Source of the DNA: Roseibacillus sp.
GTDB taxonomy: Bacteria; Verrucomicrobiota; Verrucomicrobiae; Verrucomicrobiales; Akkermansiaceae
Reading direction: 5' to 3'
Assembly (NCBI GenBank): GCA_002723015.1
Contig: PBNG01000003.1
Location: forward strand, 9,990 to 18,198
Length of the DNA: 8,209 nt
Each line of letters starts with the position of its first letter. Positions within the stretch are counted from its first letter, which is position 1. The notes below the pieces were generated by a model. The model was not told the DNA's origin. It saw nothing but the letters and a program-made list of their open reading frames with translations, and ran no database searches. The translations under genes and the position numbers were made by a program. Positions 1 to 6,238 of the stretch are shown one piece after another.

Positions 1-107
1 TCACCCGTCTGGCGATCGAGTACCGATCCGGAGATAGTGCTCTGGGCTGTGGCGGAGCCGGTGAGGGTGAAAAAGACGATACAGACAAATATTGAGCTAC
101 GCGACAT
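1..107 (-). CDS. Partial gene: N-terminus of exported protein with probable carboxypeptidase-regulatory-like domain (possibly a TonB-dependent receptor)
   Basis: Read on the minus strand from ATG at 107-105, 35 codons stay open to the window edge. The product starts MSRSSIFVCIVFFTLTGSAT and continues A-Q-S-T. This is a classic Sec signal peptide: Arg in the n-region, a hydrophobic core, and a likely cut after Ala21 (A-T-A before Gln22). The mature part begins STISGSVLDRQTG, which resembles the first strand of carboxypeptidase-regulatory-like domains (I-x-G-x-V-x-D-x-x-T-G). Those domains commonly sit at the N-terminus of TonB-dependent receptors and other outer-membrane or secreted proteins. 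A GGAGGT ribosome site (complement of 118-123) lies 10 bases before the ATG and decides the start; an in-frame ATG at 125-123 overlaps this site and is less likely. The gene is divergent from the porin and has its own Pho-box array. Export is well supported. The receptor identity is inference, because only about 14 mature residues are visible. Confidence 0.68.
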   Translation of the reverse strand, partial: MSRSSIFVCIVFFTLTGSATAQSTISGSVLDRQTG

Positions 108-117
108 GAGCTTTGCT

Positions 118-123
118 ACCTCC
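118..123 (-). promoter_or_regulatory. Ribosome binding site of the divergent exported protein
   Basis: The minus strand reads GGAGGT here, a near-perfect Shine-Dalgarno sequence 10 bases before ATG 107-105. It argues for that start over the in-frame ATG at 125-123, which overlaps the site itself. Confidence 0.65.
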
Positions 124-163
124 ATCAGATTGAGCGATGACACGAATGCATTGCGCGCAACTA

Positions 164-219
164 TATATAGAATCCCCGTATTGAGAACAGGTTACGGTGG
201 GATTACAATTCGGTGCCAT
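164..219 (-). promoter_or_regulatory. Pho-box promoter of the divergent exported protein
   Basis: Read on the minus strand, four 7-base half-sites fall on an exact 11-base period: ATGGCAC (219-213), TTGTAAT (208-202), CCGTAAC (197-191) and a weak TCTCAAT (186-180). The middle pair forms an 18-base unit in the 7-4-7 layout of the PhoB box (E. coli consensus half-site CTGTCAT, 4-base spacer). CCGTAAC is identical to the half-site repeated at 281-309. Ten bases after the last half-site comes TATATA (169-164), a good -10 candidate. There is no conventional -35, as expected for PhoB-activated promoters. Orientation and position fit control of the minus-strand gene. The outer half-sites are degenerate and could be chance. 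Confidence 0.62.
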
Positions 220-280
220 GGAGCGAGGTAGGTGACACAAGCGACAAGATAGGGAATGGAAGGTGCCGAAATAGAAAAAA

Positions 281-336
281 CCGTAACAATACCGTAACAA
301 TACCGTAACAACTACGGCATATCGCGATTGTAAAAT
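281..336 (+). promoter_or_regulatory. Pho-box promoter of the porin gene
   Basis: CCGTAACAATA occurs twice in perfect tandem (281-291, 292-302), followed by CCGTAACAACT (303-313). That gives three identical CCGTAAC half-sites exactly 11 bases apart. A degenerate fourth, ACGGCAT (314-320), keeps the phase. The 11-base direct-repeat period with 4-base AT-rich spacers is the signature of PhoB/PhoP-family response-regulator binding. TAAAAT (331-336) lies 10 bases after the fourth half-site and can serve as the -10. CATAAT (342-347) is an alternative. The array points toward the porin and is distinct from the oppositely oriented array at 180-219. Confidence 0.75.
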
Positions 337-355
337 TGTAACATAATAACGGGGA

Positions 356-1327
356 GTGAGAAAAATGGCCGCTTGTCTCATTGTCGCACTGATTCTTGCC
401 ACCACCATAGCGGTGGATGGAGCCGAGGGCAAGATTAAGGGCTATATGTTTGGAGATTATTACGCCGTATTGGCGGCTGACGACGGCGAGGACAAATTGC
501 CAGAGAAGCGTAATGCCTTCCAGTTTCGTCGTATTTATTTGACCTATGATAAAGCGCTCAATGACGATTTCTCGATACGCTACCGACTCGAAACCAAGGA
601 TACGGGTTTCGGCAAGGGCGCGAAGATGCAGCCCTTTGTCAAGCACGGTTATTTGAAGTGGAAGGGAGCATTAGGTGCGAGCGATTTCTATTTCGGTTTG
701 CAGGGCACTCCGACGTGGGCCATCGCCGAGAAGGTCTGGGGGTATCGCTCGATATCCAAAACAGTTCTCGACCGCAACAAGATTGGCGCCTCGGCCGATA
801 TCGGCGCAGCCCTAAGGGGCAAGGCAGGCAAAATCGGCTACCATTTCATGCTGGGAAACGGCCCCGGACAGGGTCCGGAGGATGATAACGGCAAGAAGTT
901 TTACGGCTCGCTGAGTTTTAAAGCCTCTGATCGCTTGGTGCTGGAAGGCTATGCCGATTTCAATATGAAGCCCGCTGCGCAAAATGAATTGACGGTCAAA
1001 GTCTTCGCCGGCCTGCAGAACGAGGGACTCGACGCCGGTGTCGAGGTCTTTGCACGCATCAACGCTAAAGCCGCCGCCGGCGAGGACGTGACGATCAGCG
1101 GTCTATCGGCCTTCGCATCAATGCCGCTCCGCGCCTCGCTCAAAGGTTTTGGTCGCGTCGATGCGATCTCTAACGACAGTAAAGATACCACCGACCTACT
1201 GGTGATCGCCGGACTCGACTATATGCCGGCAAAAAATGTCCACCTAATGCCCAATATAGTAGTCGCATTGCCCGACGGTCCTGACCCCCTTATTCAGGCG
1301 CGATGGACCTTTTATTACAAATTTTAA
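356..1327 (+). CDS. Putative Pho-regulated outer-membrane porin (phosphate-limitation porin-like)
   Basis: This encodes a beta-barrel protein of 323 residues. The N-terminus MRKMAACLIVALILATTIAV is a signal peptide, with a probable cut near the D-G-A-E at residues 21-24. The rest alternates polar and hydrophobic residues in amphipathic strands, for example FRRIYLTYDKALNDDFSIRY, KIGYHFMLGNG and LVLEGYADF. Short Gly/Asp/Asn turns separate them, and the protein ends WTFYYKF; a C-terminal Phe is the BAM recognition signature. No cysteine is likely in the mature chain and there is no plug domain. The start is ambiguous. GTG 356 gives the expected Arg-Lys n-region but lacks an upstream ribosome site. 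ATG 365 has GGGGAG (351-356) 8 bases ahead but leaves the signal peptide without a basic residue. The Pho boxes upstream and pstS downstream suggest phosphate or phosphate-ester passage, by analogy with OprP/OprO and PhoE. I do not recognise the exact family, and it is shorter than OprP. Confidence 0.75.
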   Translation: MRKMAACLIVALILATTIAVDGAEGKIKGYMFGDYYAVLAADDGEDKLPEKRNAFQFRRIYLTYDKALNDDFSIRYRLETKDTGFGKGAKMQPFVKHGYLKWKGALGASDFYFGLQGTPTWAIAEKVWGYRSISKTVLDRNKIGASADIGAALRGKAGKIGYHFMLGNGPGQGPEDDNGKKFYGSLSFKASDRLVLEGYADFNMKPAAQNELTVKVFAGLQNEGLDAGVEVFARINAKAAAGEDVTISGLSAFASMPLRASLKGFGRVDAISNDSKDTTDLLVIAGLDYMPAKNVHLMPNIVVALPDGPDPLIQARWTFYYKF

Positions 1328-1333
1328 TTCTCT

Positions 1334-1387
1334 ATGTAACAAATGCTTCACCGAGATGTCATGTATTTGTAACGCCGTATCCATAAT
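1334..1387 (+). promoter_or_regulatory. Pho-box promoter of the pst operon
   Basis: The best 18-base unit, ATGTCATGTATTTGTAAC (1356-1373), has the 7-4-7 layout and agrees with the E. coli Pho-box consensus (CTGTCATAWAWCTGTCAY) at 14 of 18 positions by my count. Further half-sites lie in 11-base phase upstream: GCTTCAC (1345-1351, weak) and ATGTAAC (1334-1340). CATAAT (1382-1387) is a good -10 hexamer 8 bases after the array. TACATAA occurs at 1389-1395 and again at 1399-1405, so other -10 choices are possible. The array starts 7 bases after the porin stop codon. PstS could therefore be transcribed independently of the porin, or by readthrough, since no terminator is visible between them. Confidence 0.75.
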
Positions 1388-1433
1388 TTACATAAATCTA
1401 CATAAGATAGACATGCACACATATCACTTGCAG

Positions 1434-1438
1434 GGAGG
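1434..1438 (+). promoter_or_regulatory. Strong ribosome binding site of pstS
   Basis: GGAGG inside GGGAGGGT, 7 bases before ATG 1446. It fixes the pstS start and excludes the 30-codon open extension back to 1356, which would run across the promoter and lacks signal-peptide character. Confidence 0.8.
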
Positions 1439-1445
1439 GTGCAAA

Positions 1446-2417
1446 ATGAAGAGAAAGTGGATTTCCGCCGCTCTGTTGAGCACTATACTCGCAGGGACGG
1501 TTCAGGCTCAGACCATTAAGGTTGATAAGCGGATTTTGCCCTACCAGAAAGTCAGCGGCATATCCGGCAACGCTAGCAGTATTGGCTCAGATACCATGAA
1601 TAATATGATGGCGCTGTGGCTGGAGGCCTTCCGCAAGTATTATCCCAACGTTAGAATTCAGATTGAGGGCAAGGGCTCGTCAACTGCGCCACCGGCGTTA
1701 ATTGAGGGTACGGCGCAATTTGGCCCGATGTCGCGGGCGATGAAGTCGAGCGAAGAAGATAAGTTTGAGCAGGCATTTGGCTACAAACCTACCCCCTTGC
1801 GCACCGCACTCGACGCGCTGGCTGTCTTCGTCAATAAAGACAATCCCATCCCGGGCTTGAGCCTGCCACAGGTCGATGCAATTTTCTCCAAGACCTGTCG
1901 CAGTGAATTCGCCAAGGATATCACTGATTGGGGAGAGTTAGGGCTCACCGGTGCTTGGGATAGGGCGAAGATCAGCCTATATGGCCGCAATTCCGCTTCG
2001 GGTACTTACGGCTTCTTCAAAAAGCAGGCGCTATTTAAGGGCGATTTCAAGGATGAGGTCAAGGAGCAGCCTGGATCGGCTTCGGTGGTCCAAGGCATAA
2101 CCGAGGATCGCTTCGGTATTGGCTACAGCGGCATCGGTTATTTGACGTCTGGCGTGCGGGTAGTGCCCCTGGCCAAGAAATCCGGACAGCCTTTCATGGA
2201 GGGATCGCTGGAGAACGTATTGACCGGCGATTACCCACTTGGGCGCTTTCTCTACGTTTATACTAACAAAGCGCCCGGTAAACCGATGAATCCATTGGTG
2301 CGTGAATTCTGCAAGTTCATCTTCTCGAAAGAAGGGCAGGAAATCGTCATCAAAGATGGCTATATGCCCGTGCCTTTCGAGGTCGCCGCGGCCGAACTAG
2401 CCAAGCTAACCGATTAA
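1446..2417 (+). CDS. pstS: Periplasmic phosphate-binding protein PstS
   Basis: This is the substrate-binding component of the high-affinity phosphate ABC transporter, 323 residues as precursor. The signal peptide MKRKWISAALLSTILAGTVQ-A ends with a V-Q-A cleavage site at residue 21. Phosphate-site motifs of the family are visible: GSDTM (47-51), GKGSST with following APPAL (75-85), and RNSASGTYGFF (181-191). PGSASVVQGI (209-218) and GIGYSGIGYLT (224-234) are also family segments. From memory the sequence is very close to the Pseudomonas PstS type: YQKVSGISGN, GYKPTPLRTALDALAVFVNK, RFLYVYTNKAPGKP and VKDGYMPVP all have near-identical counterparts there. It heads a tight cluster with pstC 21 bases downstream, and a Pho-box promoter lies just upstream. 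In this family PstS delivers phosphate to PstC/PstA in the inner membrane. Identity is near certain. The start is set by the GGAGG site and signal peptide. Confidence 0.97.
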   Translation: MKRKWISAALLSTILAGTVQAQTIKVDKRILPYQKVSGISGNASSIGSDTMNNMMALWLEAFRKYYPNVRIQIEGKGSSTAPPALIEGTAQFGPMSRAMKSSEEDKFEQAFGYKPTPLRTALDALAVFVNKDNPIPGLSLPQVDAIFSKTCRSEFAKDITDWGELGLTGAWDRAKISLYGRNSASGTYGFFKKQALFKGDFKDEVKEQPGSASVVQGITEDRFGIGYSGIGYLTSGVRVVPLAKKSGQPFMEGSLENVLTGDYPLGRFLYVYTNKAPGKPMNPLVREFCKFIFSKEGQEIVIKDGYMPVPFEVAAAELAKLTD

Positions 2418-2438
2418 ACAGCTATCTTTACCAAAAGT

Positions 2439-4631
2439 ATGACCATACGCGGAGTGACGAACCGAGCTAGGGCTCTCGACTGGCTCGGTCGGCACCTTAT
2501 CTCGGTTGGTGGCATCGGCATCATTGCTGCCGTGCTAGGAATTTTCGTATTCATCCTCTCCGAAGCCTGGCCGTTGTTCCGTGAACCGGTCCATACTCCG
2601 GCCCAGCAGTATCCGACCCCCGGTCGCTTCGCCATCGGCGTCGATCCCTACCATCAGATTGCCTATGTCGCAGGAGTCGCAGGAGTCGATTTGTTACGGT
2701 TGGAAGATGGAGCGCTGCTCTCCGGCGAATGGAGCGATGAAATGGCCGCTCTTGCTCCAACTGCGGCAATGCAAAACGCCGACGTATTAGCCTTGGGAAC
2801 CGCCGAAGGTGAAATTGACGTCGTGCGAATCGATTTCAATCTAGATTATTCTACCGGGACCCGGAAAGTCGTGCCCCAAATAATTACTGGGGGGCGAATT
2901 ACGGTCGATCCGCAGGGGGAAGCGCTAACGCAGGTAACCTTTCGCGAAGACGGTAGCGGGCTATCCGCTGCAGCGGCGGTTACCGAATCAGGTCGTCTGG
3001 TCATAGTCATCCGAGAACAACAGCGAGGATTGCTAGGACCAGGCGCAGTGATAGAGCGACAATACGAACTCAGCGCCGATCTCGGTGGCGAACGACCGAC
3101 CCAGGTGCTGTTAGACGGCCGTATCCGCCAGTTGCTGGTCGGCACGACCGCTGGATCACTGTATGAGTGGCGCTTGTATGGGGTAGAAGAGCGGCCGGTC
3201 TTAGTCGGGCGACTATCGGCAGCCGATGGAGCGATTACGGCTCTGGGCTATATTTTGGGCGAGGTATCAGTAGCGGTGGGTGACGCGACGGGCGGCATCC
3301 ATACCTGGTTCAAGATCGAGGACGACGGGCGGCGCTCCTATCGTAAGGTGCATGCCTTTAAAGGTTCAGGCAGCGCTATCACCCAGATTGTGGCTTCTCA
3401 GCGCGACAAGCAATTCCTCGCGGCAGATGCCGCGGGAAGAGTCGCGTTGCATCACATGACTTCGGAGCAGACAGAATTACAGATTGAGACGAGCGGTACT
3501 GTAGCTGGGCTGGCCTTCGCGCCCAAGGCCGACGGCATATTTACGCTGGGGACAGACGGCCAATTACGGCGGTACATTCTGGATAATCCCCATCCCGAAA
3601 TAAGTGGTGCGGTGCTTTTCGGCCAGGTCTGGTATGAAGGCTATCCGGGGCCGGAGTATGTCTGGCAGTCGACGGGCGGCACGGATGAATTCGAGTCCAA
3701 ACTTAGTCTGATCCCCCTCATCTTCGGGACCGCGAAGGGCACGTTCTACGCTATGATCTTCGCCCTGCCGCTAGCCGTGCTGGCGGCGATTTATACATCT
3801 GAATTCGCCACACCGAGAGTGCGCGGGCTAGTCAAACCGACGGTTGAGGTTATGGCCTCATTGCCGAGCGTAATTCTCGGTTTTCTTGCCGGACTGTGGC
3901 TGGCGCCGCTACTGGAATCGCACATGATCGGCACTTTGATGCTGGTGCCGGTGGTGGGTGCAGTAGTCATCGCCAGTGCTTGGGCCTGGCAATACGCGCC
4001 GAGGTCGATAATACGCGGCGTCGCGAGGCTGGGGGAGATCTACTTGCTGTGCGCTGTCACTCTGATCGGTGCCTGGGTAGCCTATGCTTTGGGACCGGAT
4101 TTTGAGCGTATGAGTTTCGGTGGGCAGTTTCTGCAGTGGCTGCGCCAGGACGCGGCGATAAGCTACGACCAACGCAATTGTTTAGTCGTAGGTTTCGCCA
4201 TGGGTTTCGCGGTAATTCCTCTGGTATTCACCATCTGTGAAGATTCGTTGGCCAGTGTGCCAGGTAGTTTGCGTGCTGGCTCGCTGGCGCTGGGAGCGAC
4301 GGCGTGGCAGACCGCGACCAAGGTCGTATTGCCGATGGCACTGCCGGGAATCTTTTCGGCGGCGATGATCGGCTTCGGTCGCGCTATTGGCGAGACAATG
4401 ATTGTGCTAATGGCCACGGGTAATACGCCGATCATGGAGTGGAACATCTTCAACGGGATGCGTACCATCTCGGCTAATATTGCGGTAGAACTGCCTGAGG
4501 CGCCGCACCAAGGTACGCTTTACCGCGTGTTATTCCTCAGTGGATTGCTACTTTTTATCGCGACCTTCTGCATCAATTCGCTGGCCGAGGTTGTACGCCA
4601 GCGCCTGCGAGACAAATACAACCGGCTATGA
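2439..4631 (+). CDS. pstC: Phosphate ABC transporter permease PstC, large form with periplasmic WD40-like propeller
   Basis: One of the two membrane subunits of the phosphate importer. It has 730 residues, against about 320 in E. coli and about 680 in Pseudomonas (recalled). Residues 18-44 form a first membrane helix. Residues about 60-395 are a soluble periplasmic insert with repeating blades such as VLALGTAEGEIDVVRIDF (116-133), RQLLVGTTAGSLYEWRLYG (230-248), VSVAVGDATGGIHTWFKIE (276-294), KQFLAADAAGRVALHHMT (324-341) and GIFTLGTDGQLRRYILDN (366-383), reading as a WD40/YVTN-like propeller. From about 420 a BPD_transp_1-type core follows. It contains FGTAKGTFYAM, then the EAA loop that contacts PstB (EDSLASVPGSLRAGSLALGA, from about 601), then FGRAIGETM (about 647-655). 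The start follows a poor ribosome site, with only ACCAAAAGT before ATG. It overlaps pstA by 4 bases. The function of the propeller is unknown to me; sensing or docking is inference. Confidence 0.95.
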   Translation: MTIRGVTNRARALDWLGRHLISVGGIGIIAAVLGIFVFILSEAWPLFREPVHTPAQQYPTPGRFAIGVDPYHQIAYVAGVAGVDLLRLEDGALLSGEWSDEMAALAPTAAMQNADVLALGTAEGEIDVVRIDFNLDYSTGTRKVVPQIITGGRITVDPQGEALTQVTFREDGSGLSAAAAVTESGRLVIVIREQQRGLLGPGAVIERQYELSADLGGERPTQVLLDGRIRQLLVGTTAGSLYEWRLYGVEERPVLVGRLSAADGAITALGYILGEVSVAVGDATGGIHTWFKIEDDGRRSYRKVHAFKGSGSAITQIVASQRDKQFLAADAAGRVALHHMTSEQTELQIETSGTVAGLAFAPKADGIFTLGTDGQLRRYILDNPHPEISGAVLFGQVWYEGYPGPEYVWQSTGGTDEFESKLSLIPLIFGTAKGTFYAMIFALPLAVLAAIYTSEFATPRVRGLVKPTVEVMASLPSVILGFLAGLWLAPLLESHMIGTLMLVPVVGAVVIASAWAWQYAPRSIIRGVARLGEIYLLCAVTLIGAWVAYALGPDFERMSFGGQFLQWLRQDAAISYDQRNCLVVGFAMGFAVIPLVFTICEDSLASVPGSLRAGSLALGATAWQTATKVVLPMALPGIFSAAMIGFGRAIGETMIVLMATGNTPIMEWNIFNGMRTISANIAVELPEAPHQGTLYRVLFLSGLLLFIATFCINSLAEVVRQRLRDKYNRL
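2667..2684 (+). repeat. Two-copy 9-base in-frame tandem repeat in pstC
   Basis: GTCGCAGGA occurs twice in perfect tandem (2667-2675, 2676-2684) and is followed by a partial third GTCGA. It encodes V-A-G-V-A-G-V-D at residues 77-84, in a predicted strand/turn near the start of the propeller. Being a multiple of three, it keeps the frame. It is probably a replication-slippage duplication with little functional weight. Confidence 0.6.
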
Positions 4632-6229
4632 TGAAATTCTGGCGCGGGGGTAACCCCTTTATCTGGCTTACGGGTAGCGCATTAGCGCTATGTCTAGCGA
4701 TGATTATCGGGCTGGTGGGAGTTATTCTCTATAACGGCATCGGCGTGTTTTGGCCTCAGGAGCTGACTCTTCTGCGTCTCGATGATGGTAGCCGGGTAAT
4801 GGGTACGATCATCGATCGCCAAGAGATTGTCGAGTCTCAAGGGCAATATCGCCTGCAGCTCAAAGTCGGAAATCGCGATGCATATGGTCTTGATTTTCGC
4901 TGGGTGGATGAAGCGCGGATTGAAGCGCGCGAGAAACCGCTTGATGTAGTGGTCCTTGAACGAATGGAATGGGGAGACGCCTATGGCTTTATCGTCGGTG
5001 TATATGAGGATGGACACCAAATAGCCGCTGGCAAAGAGCGCGGTTGGCAAATACTGCAGTCGCTAATGGACCAGACGTCCGAGTACGCTGGGCAGATCCA
5101 CGCGCTGGAGCGCGACGAGATCGGGGTCTTGAACCGCGAAATGGAGGCGTTGCGTCTCGAGCGCCGGCGCTTTGAAAGGGAAGGAACTGAAACAGATGCG
5201 CTGACGGTTAACAAAGCCGCAAACGATTCGCTATGGAATAGGTATGATATTCTGTCGGAGCGGTTAGAGCAATTGCGACGCCAGAGCGAGCGCTGGTCGG
5301 TGGCGTTGGTGTTAGCCGACGGGGAAGAGCGCTCTGTACGGGTCGCCGATATCGTCCGCGCCTATCGACCCAATGCCATGGGAATGGGTGCCAAGACGGG
5401 CGCGTATCTGGCTAAGGCTTGGGAGTTTGTCGCCGGCGAGCCACGCGAATCCAATACTGAAGGCGGTATTTTCCCTGCGCTTTTCGGCACGGTAATGATG
5501 GTCATGCTGATGAGTCTCGCCGCCGTCCCCTTCGGTGTACTCGCCGCACTCTATTTGCGTGAATACGCGAGGCAGGGTTTTCTAGTACGGCTGGTACGCA
5601 TCGCTGTCAATAATCTCGCCGGCGTGCCCTCAATCGTCTTTGGGATGTTTGGCTTAGGATTTTTCGTCTATGGAGTCGGCGGTAGTATCGACCAGTTATT
5701 CTATGCCGATGCCCTGCCGACGCCAACCTACGGTACGGGAGGTATCCTCTGGGCTTCACTGACCCTGGCGCTTCTAACCGTACCGGTAGTGATCGTGGCG
5801 ACCGAGGAAGCGTTAGCCGCGGTTCCGCGCGAGATGCGCGAGGGGGCGCTAGCTCTGGGCTCGACCAAGTTTCAGATGATATGGACCGTGGTGCTGCCCA
5901 GTGCCCTCCCGGGTATTCTCACTGGAGTCATCTTAGCTATAGCGCGCGGGGCTGGAGAAGTAGCGCCGCTGATGATTACTGGAGTGGTCAAGCTTGCGCC
6001 TGACTTACCTCTGGATGCCTTCGCTCCCTTCTTTCACTTAGAGCGGAAGTTCATGCATCTGGGCTTCCATATCTACGATGTAGGCTTCCAGTCCCCCAAC
6101 GTCGAAGCGGCCCGGCCCATGGTCTACACCACCGCCTTGTTACTGCTGGCTATTGTCTTAGTCCTCAACCTGACCGCAATCGTGGTCCGCAACCAGTTGC
6201 GCAAGAAATACGCGACATCGGCTTTTTAG
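4628..6229 (+). CDS. pstA: Phosphate ABC transporter permease PstA, large form with periplasmic coiled-coil domain
   Basis: Partner permease of PstC, 533 residues, against about 300 in E. coli PstA and about 510 in Pseudomonas (recalled). The first membrane helix covers residues about 11-36. A periplasmic insert follows to about 275. It starts with a small beta-rich part (LTLLRLDDGSRVMGTIIDRQ, then LQLKVGNRDAYGLDFRWVDE). Next comes a charged heptad-like helix, about 145-222 (IHALERDEIGVLNREMEALR, then NRYDILSERLEQLRRQSERW). It closes with DGEERSVRVADIVRAYRPNAMG. The permease core runs from about 278 to the end. It has the EAA loop EEALAAVPREMREGALALGS (from about 393), ending VVLPSALPGI, then ARGAGEVAPLM. 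The start ATG shares the ATGATGA overlap with the pstC stop, indicating translational coupling. PstB follows after 9 bases. PstA identity is firm. The role of the insert is unknown, though its co-occurrence with the PstC propeller suggests the two meet in the periplasm. Confidence 0.95.
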   Translation: MMKFWRGGNPFIWLTGSALALCLAMIIGLVGVILYNGIGVFWPQELTLLRLDDGSRVMGTIIDRQEIVESQGQYRLQLKVGNRDAYGLDFRWVDEARIEAREKPLDVVVLERMEWGDAYGFIVGVYEDGHQIAAGKERGWQILQSLMDQTSEYAGQIHALERDEIGVLNREMEALRLERRRFEREGTETDALTVNKAANDSLWNRYDILSERLEQLRRQSERWSVALVLADGEERSVRVADIVRAYRPNAMGMGAKTGAYLAKAWEFVAGEPRESNTEGGIFPALFGTVMMVMLMSLAAVPFGVLAALYLREYARQGFLVRLVRIAVNNLAGVPSIVFGMFGLGFFVYGVGGSIDQLFYADALPTPTYGTGGILWASLTLALLTVPVVIVATEEALAAVPREMREGALALGSTKFQMIWTVVLPSALPGILTGVILAIARGAGEVAPLMITGVVKLAPDLPLDAFAPFFHLERKFMHLGFHIYDVGFQSPNVEAARPMVYTTALLLLAIVLVLNLTAIVVRNQLRKKYATSAF

Positions 6230-6238
6230 GAAAATATA

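Noticed and set aside
37..231. Small plus-strand open frame of 64 codons at the left end.
   Set aside because: It runs antisense to the exported-protein start and across its promoter, has no ribosome site, and its product has no recognisable features.
281..313. Three short direct repeats that could be mistaken for a small repeat array or CRISPR remnant.
   Set aside because: Units are 11 bases with no unique spacers. The period and position upstream of a pst-linked porin fit PhoB sites.
203..646. Minus-strand open frame across the porin start and its promoter.
   Set aside because: It is antisense to a clearly coding porin, runs through the Pho arrays, and its translation shows no domain or signal peptide.
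1356..1445. Thirty-codon upstream extension of pstS.
   Set aside because: It covers the Pho box and -10 and gives no signal peptide at its start, while ATG 1446 has a strong GGAGG and a textbook signal peptide.
1328..1445. Possible terminator between the porin and pstS.
   Set aside because: No GC-rich inverted repeat with a T-run is visible; the space is filled by the Pho array, -10 and leader.
4163..4468. Minus-strand open frame of 101 codons inside pstC.
   Set aside because: It is antisense to the conserved EAA loop region of PstC; its openness follows from codon bias in the real gene.
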